Origin: Rhodospirillales bacterium | GTDB lineage: Bacteria > Pseudomonadota > Alphaproteobacteria > Rhodospirillales > JADHTD01 | Direction of reading: 5' to 3' | DNA length: 7,566 nt | NCBI GenBank assembly: GCA_016776525.1 | Contig: JADHTD010000122.1 | Location: 1-7,566 of the forward strand | Part shown: positions 6,357 through 7,566 of the stretch, in pieces | Numbering within the stretch: position 1 is the first letter of the stretch | Layout of the letters: each line of letters starts with the position of its first letter | Program-made: the position numbers and the translations under genes | The notes under the pieces: generated by a model | Databases searched by the model: none | What the model was told of the DNA's origin: nothing | The model's input: only the letters and a program-made list of their open reading frames with translations

Positions 6357-7427
6357 CTAGAACTTTACGGTGACGCTGACGGCCCCGAAACGGTCGGTTT
6401 GATTTTGGCCGTCGAATTCCTTGGTGCGCCGGACCTGACTGTAGGAAAACCGGAAAGGCCCGGCCAGCACGGCCAATCCGAATTGCAGGTCTCCGACCGC
6501 TGTTTTTTTATCGACGCTGTGGCTGTCGGCGAAGGTATTGCCGTCGAGAAAGATGTTGCGGCCGACAAGGCGTCCGTCGACTCCGGCAAAAAAGTACCAG
6601 GCGAAACCGTCCGAAACGTCGAAGGTGGCCGGGCCGGACAGTGCCGGGCGGATATGCGGCGGTCCGAAATCCCGCTTCAGATTCTGGCCGAAACGAAGCG
6701 TTGCCCCGGTATTGGTCGCCGTCAGCACATTGCCGAGGCTGATCCCCCAGTGGGGAATGGCATCGACTTCCAGGCCGCCATAAGTTGCCGCCTGGGGCCG
6801 CCATTTCCGTTCCAACTGAAGCACGATGCCGGGTTCGTTTTTCAATTGGTTGTCCCAGCCCTGGGGGCGCGGCGAATCAATGACTTTGTGGACAAAGGTC
6901 TGGGCATCCTCGCCATAGGCCTGGGGGCCGACGATGCCGAGGTCCAGTTCCATGGTATCGAGAATCTTGAAATCACTGCCGCCGACCTTGGTGTCGGTGG
7001 CGGCATGCAGGGTCAGGCCGAGGTAAAGCCAGCCCGCATAAGGCCGGTCATCGGCAATCAGGCCGGACCGGGTTATGTCTTCCGGCGTGAACATGCTCTG
7101 GCCGAGGGCGAAGCCATAGCGGGTGTCGATGGCGCCGTTTTCCAACGGGGAAAGTTTGTAGATCTTGCCCAAGCCCTTTTTCAGCCAGTGCGGTACCGTC
7201 GACTGGTCCTCGGAGATCCAGGAGGCCCGGACCCCGTTGGTGTAATGCCGGTCGGTATCGGCAAACAGGTCGTTTTCCAGCTGAAAGGTAATCGACATGC
7301 GGTCACCGCCCGGGGCCGCGGTTTCCGTGCCATCGGTTTTCGCGCCATTCGATTGGGCGGCGGCGGAACCAACGGCAACCAGGGCCCCTATCAGGGGCAG
7401 GCCTATTGCTGAAAGAAGGCGGTTCAT
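6357..7427 (-). CDS. LpxR/DUF2219-family outer-membrane lipid A deacylase-like protein
   Basis: This 356-residue protein matches the LpxR family, outer-membrane 12-strand barrels. The characterised Salmonella enzyme removes the 3'-acyloxyacyl group of lipid A in a calcium-dependent reaction. A signal peptide is clear (MNRLLSAIGLPLIGALVAVGSAAAQS, cleavage probably near residue 24). The family signature FQLENDLFADTDRHYTNG follows at 48-64, with N52 and D53 in the position of the conserved active-site Asn-Asp pair. QSMFTPEDITR (110-120), DDRPYAGWLYLG (126-137), LDLGIVGPQAYGEDAQTFVH (161-180) and GWDNQLKNEPG (190-200) are further family motifs; H180 is a candidate for the catalytic histidine. The chain ends in SVTVKF, a terminal phenylalanine typical of BAM-inserted barrels. 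No good ribosome binding site precedes the ATG at 7427, but the signal peptide supports this start. The 139 bases upstream show no convincing promoter. Family assignment is firm; the exact lipid substrate is an inference. Confidence 0.88.
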   Translation of the reverse strand: MNRLLSAIGLPLIGALVAVGSAAAQSNGAKTDGTETAAPGGDRMSITFQLENDLFADTDRHYTNGVRASWISEDQSTVPHWLKKGLGKIYKLSPLENGAIDTRYGFALGQSMFTPEDITRSGLIADDRPYAGWLYLGLTLHAATDTKVGGSDFKILDTMELDLGIVGPQAYGEDAQTFVHKVIDSPRPQGWDNQLKNEPGIVLQLERKWRPQAATYGGLEVDAIPHWGISLGNVLTATNTGATLRFGQNLKRDFGPPHIRPALSGPATFDVSDGFAWYFFAGVDGRLVGRNIFLDGNTFADSHSVDKKTAVGDLQFGLAVLAGPFRFSYSQVRRTKEFDGQNQTDRFGAVSVTVKF

Positions 7428-7566
7428 CGTGGATTTGGCCAGACCGGTTGTTCGGAGGGCATTATTATCGCAACTCCCGGCCCCACGCCATTGTGAAGTT
7501 ACTCTGGGAACGATTTACCCTACCTTTTATGGCTCCGAACCAATATATAGACCGGATACGCGTTGC

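Noticed and set aside
6399..7412. Plus-strand open frame of 337 codons opposite the LpxR-like gene
   Set aside because: The minus-strand frame carries a signal peptide and family motifs, so this is a mirror frame created by codon bias.
7464..7469. GATAAT on the minus strand as a -10 box for the LpxR-like gene
   Set aside because: No acceptable -35 box occurs 16-18 bases upstream (AATGGC or CAATGG), so I do not call a promoter.
7450..7540. Inverted repeat GTTCGGAG (7450-7457) and CTCCGAAC (7533-7540) upstream of the LpxR-like gene
   Set aside because: The arms are only 8 bp and 75 bases apart; a match of this length is not unlikely by chance in a region of this size, and no promoter element is tied to it.

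Overview
The window looks like a piece of chromosome from a Gram-negative proteobacterium, most likely an alphaproteobacterium. The evidence is a SecA with the zinc-binding tail and a TDIQLGG signature, an outer-membrane beta-barrel enzyme, an RND efflux system, and moderately high GC with strong GC preference at third codon positions. The genus cannot be named from the sequence alone. All five genes lie on the minus strand, so transcription runs from the right edge to the left.

Reading in the direction of transcription, the first gene (7427 to 6357) encodes an LpxR/DUF2219-family outer-membrane lipid A deacylase-like protein with a signal peptide. A 107-base gap follows. It holds a sigma70-like promoter and a GC-rich hairpin with a U-rich tail, both just ahead of secA. 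The secA gene (6249 to 3502) encodes a full-length 915-residue preprotein translocase ATPase.

A 154-base AT-rich gap then carries two exact copies of a 16-base repeat that overlap a well-formed promoter. This promoter drives a three-gene efflux operon: a TetR repressor of the CecR/YbiH (DUF1956) type (3347 to 2622), a membrane-fusion adaptor (2625 to 1240), and an RND inner-membrane permease (from 1227) that runs off the left edge after 409 codons. The repressor and adaptor genes overlap by 4 bases, and the adaptor and permease genes are 12 bases apart, so the three are probably co-transcribed.

The simplest reading is a self-repressed efflux operon downstream of the essential secretion ATPase, with a lipid A modifying enzyme upstream. 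The coding content is recognisable and largely ordinary. The two items most worth a second look are regulatory: the tandem operator inside the tetR promoter, and the hairpin that would sit in the secA mRNA leader. I saw no RNA genes, mobile elements, CRISPR arrays or clearly novel multi-gene system.
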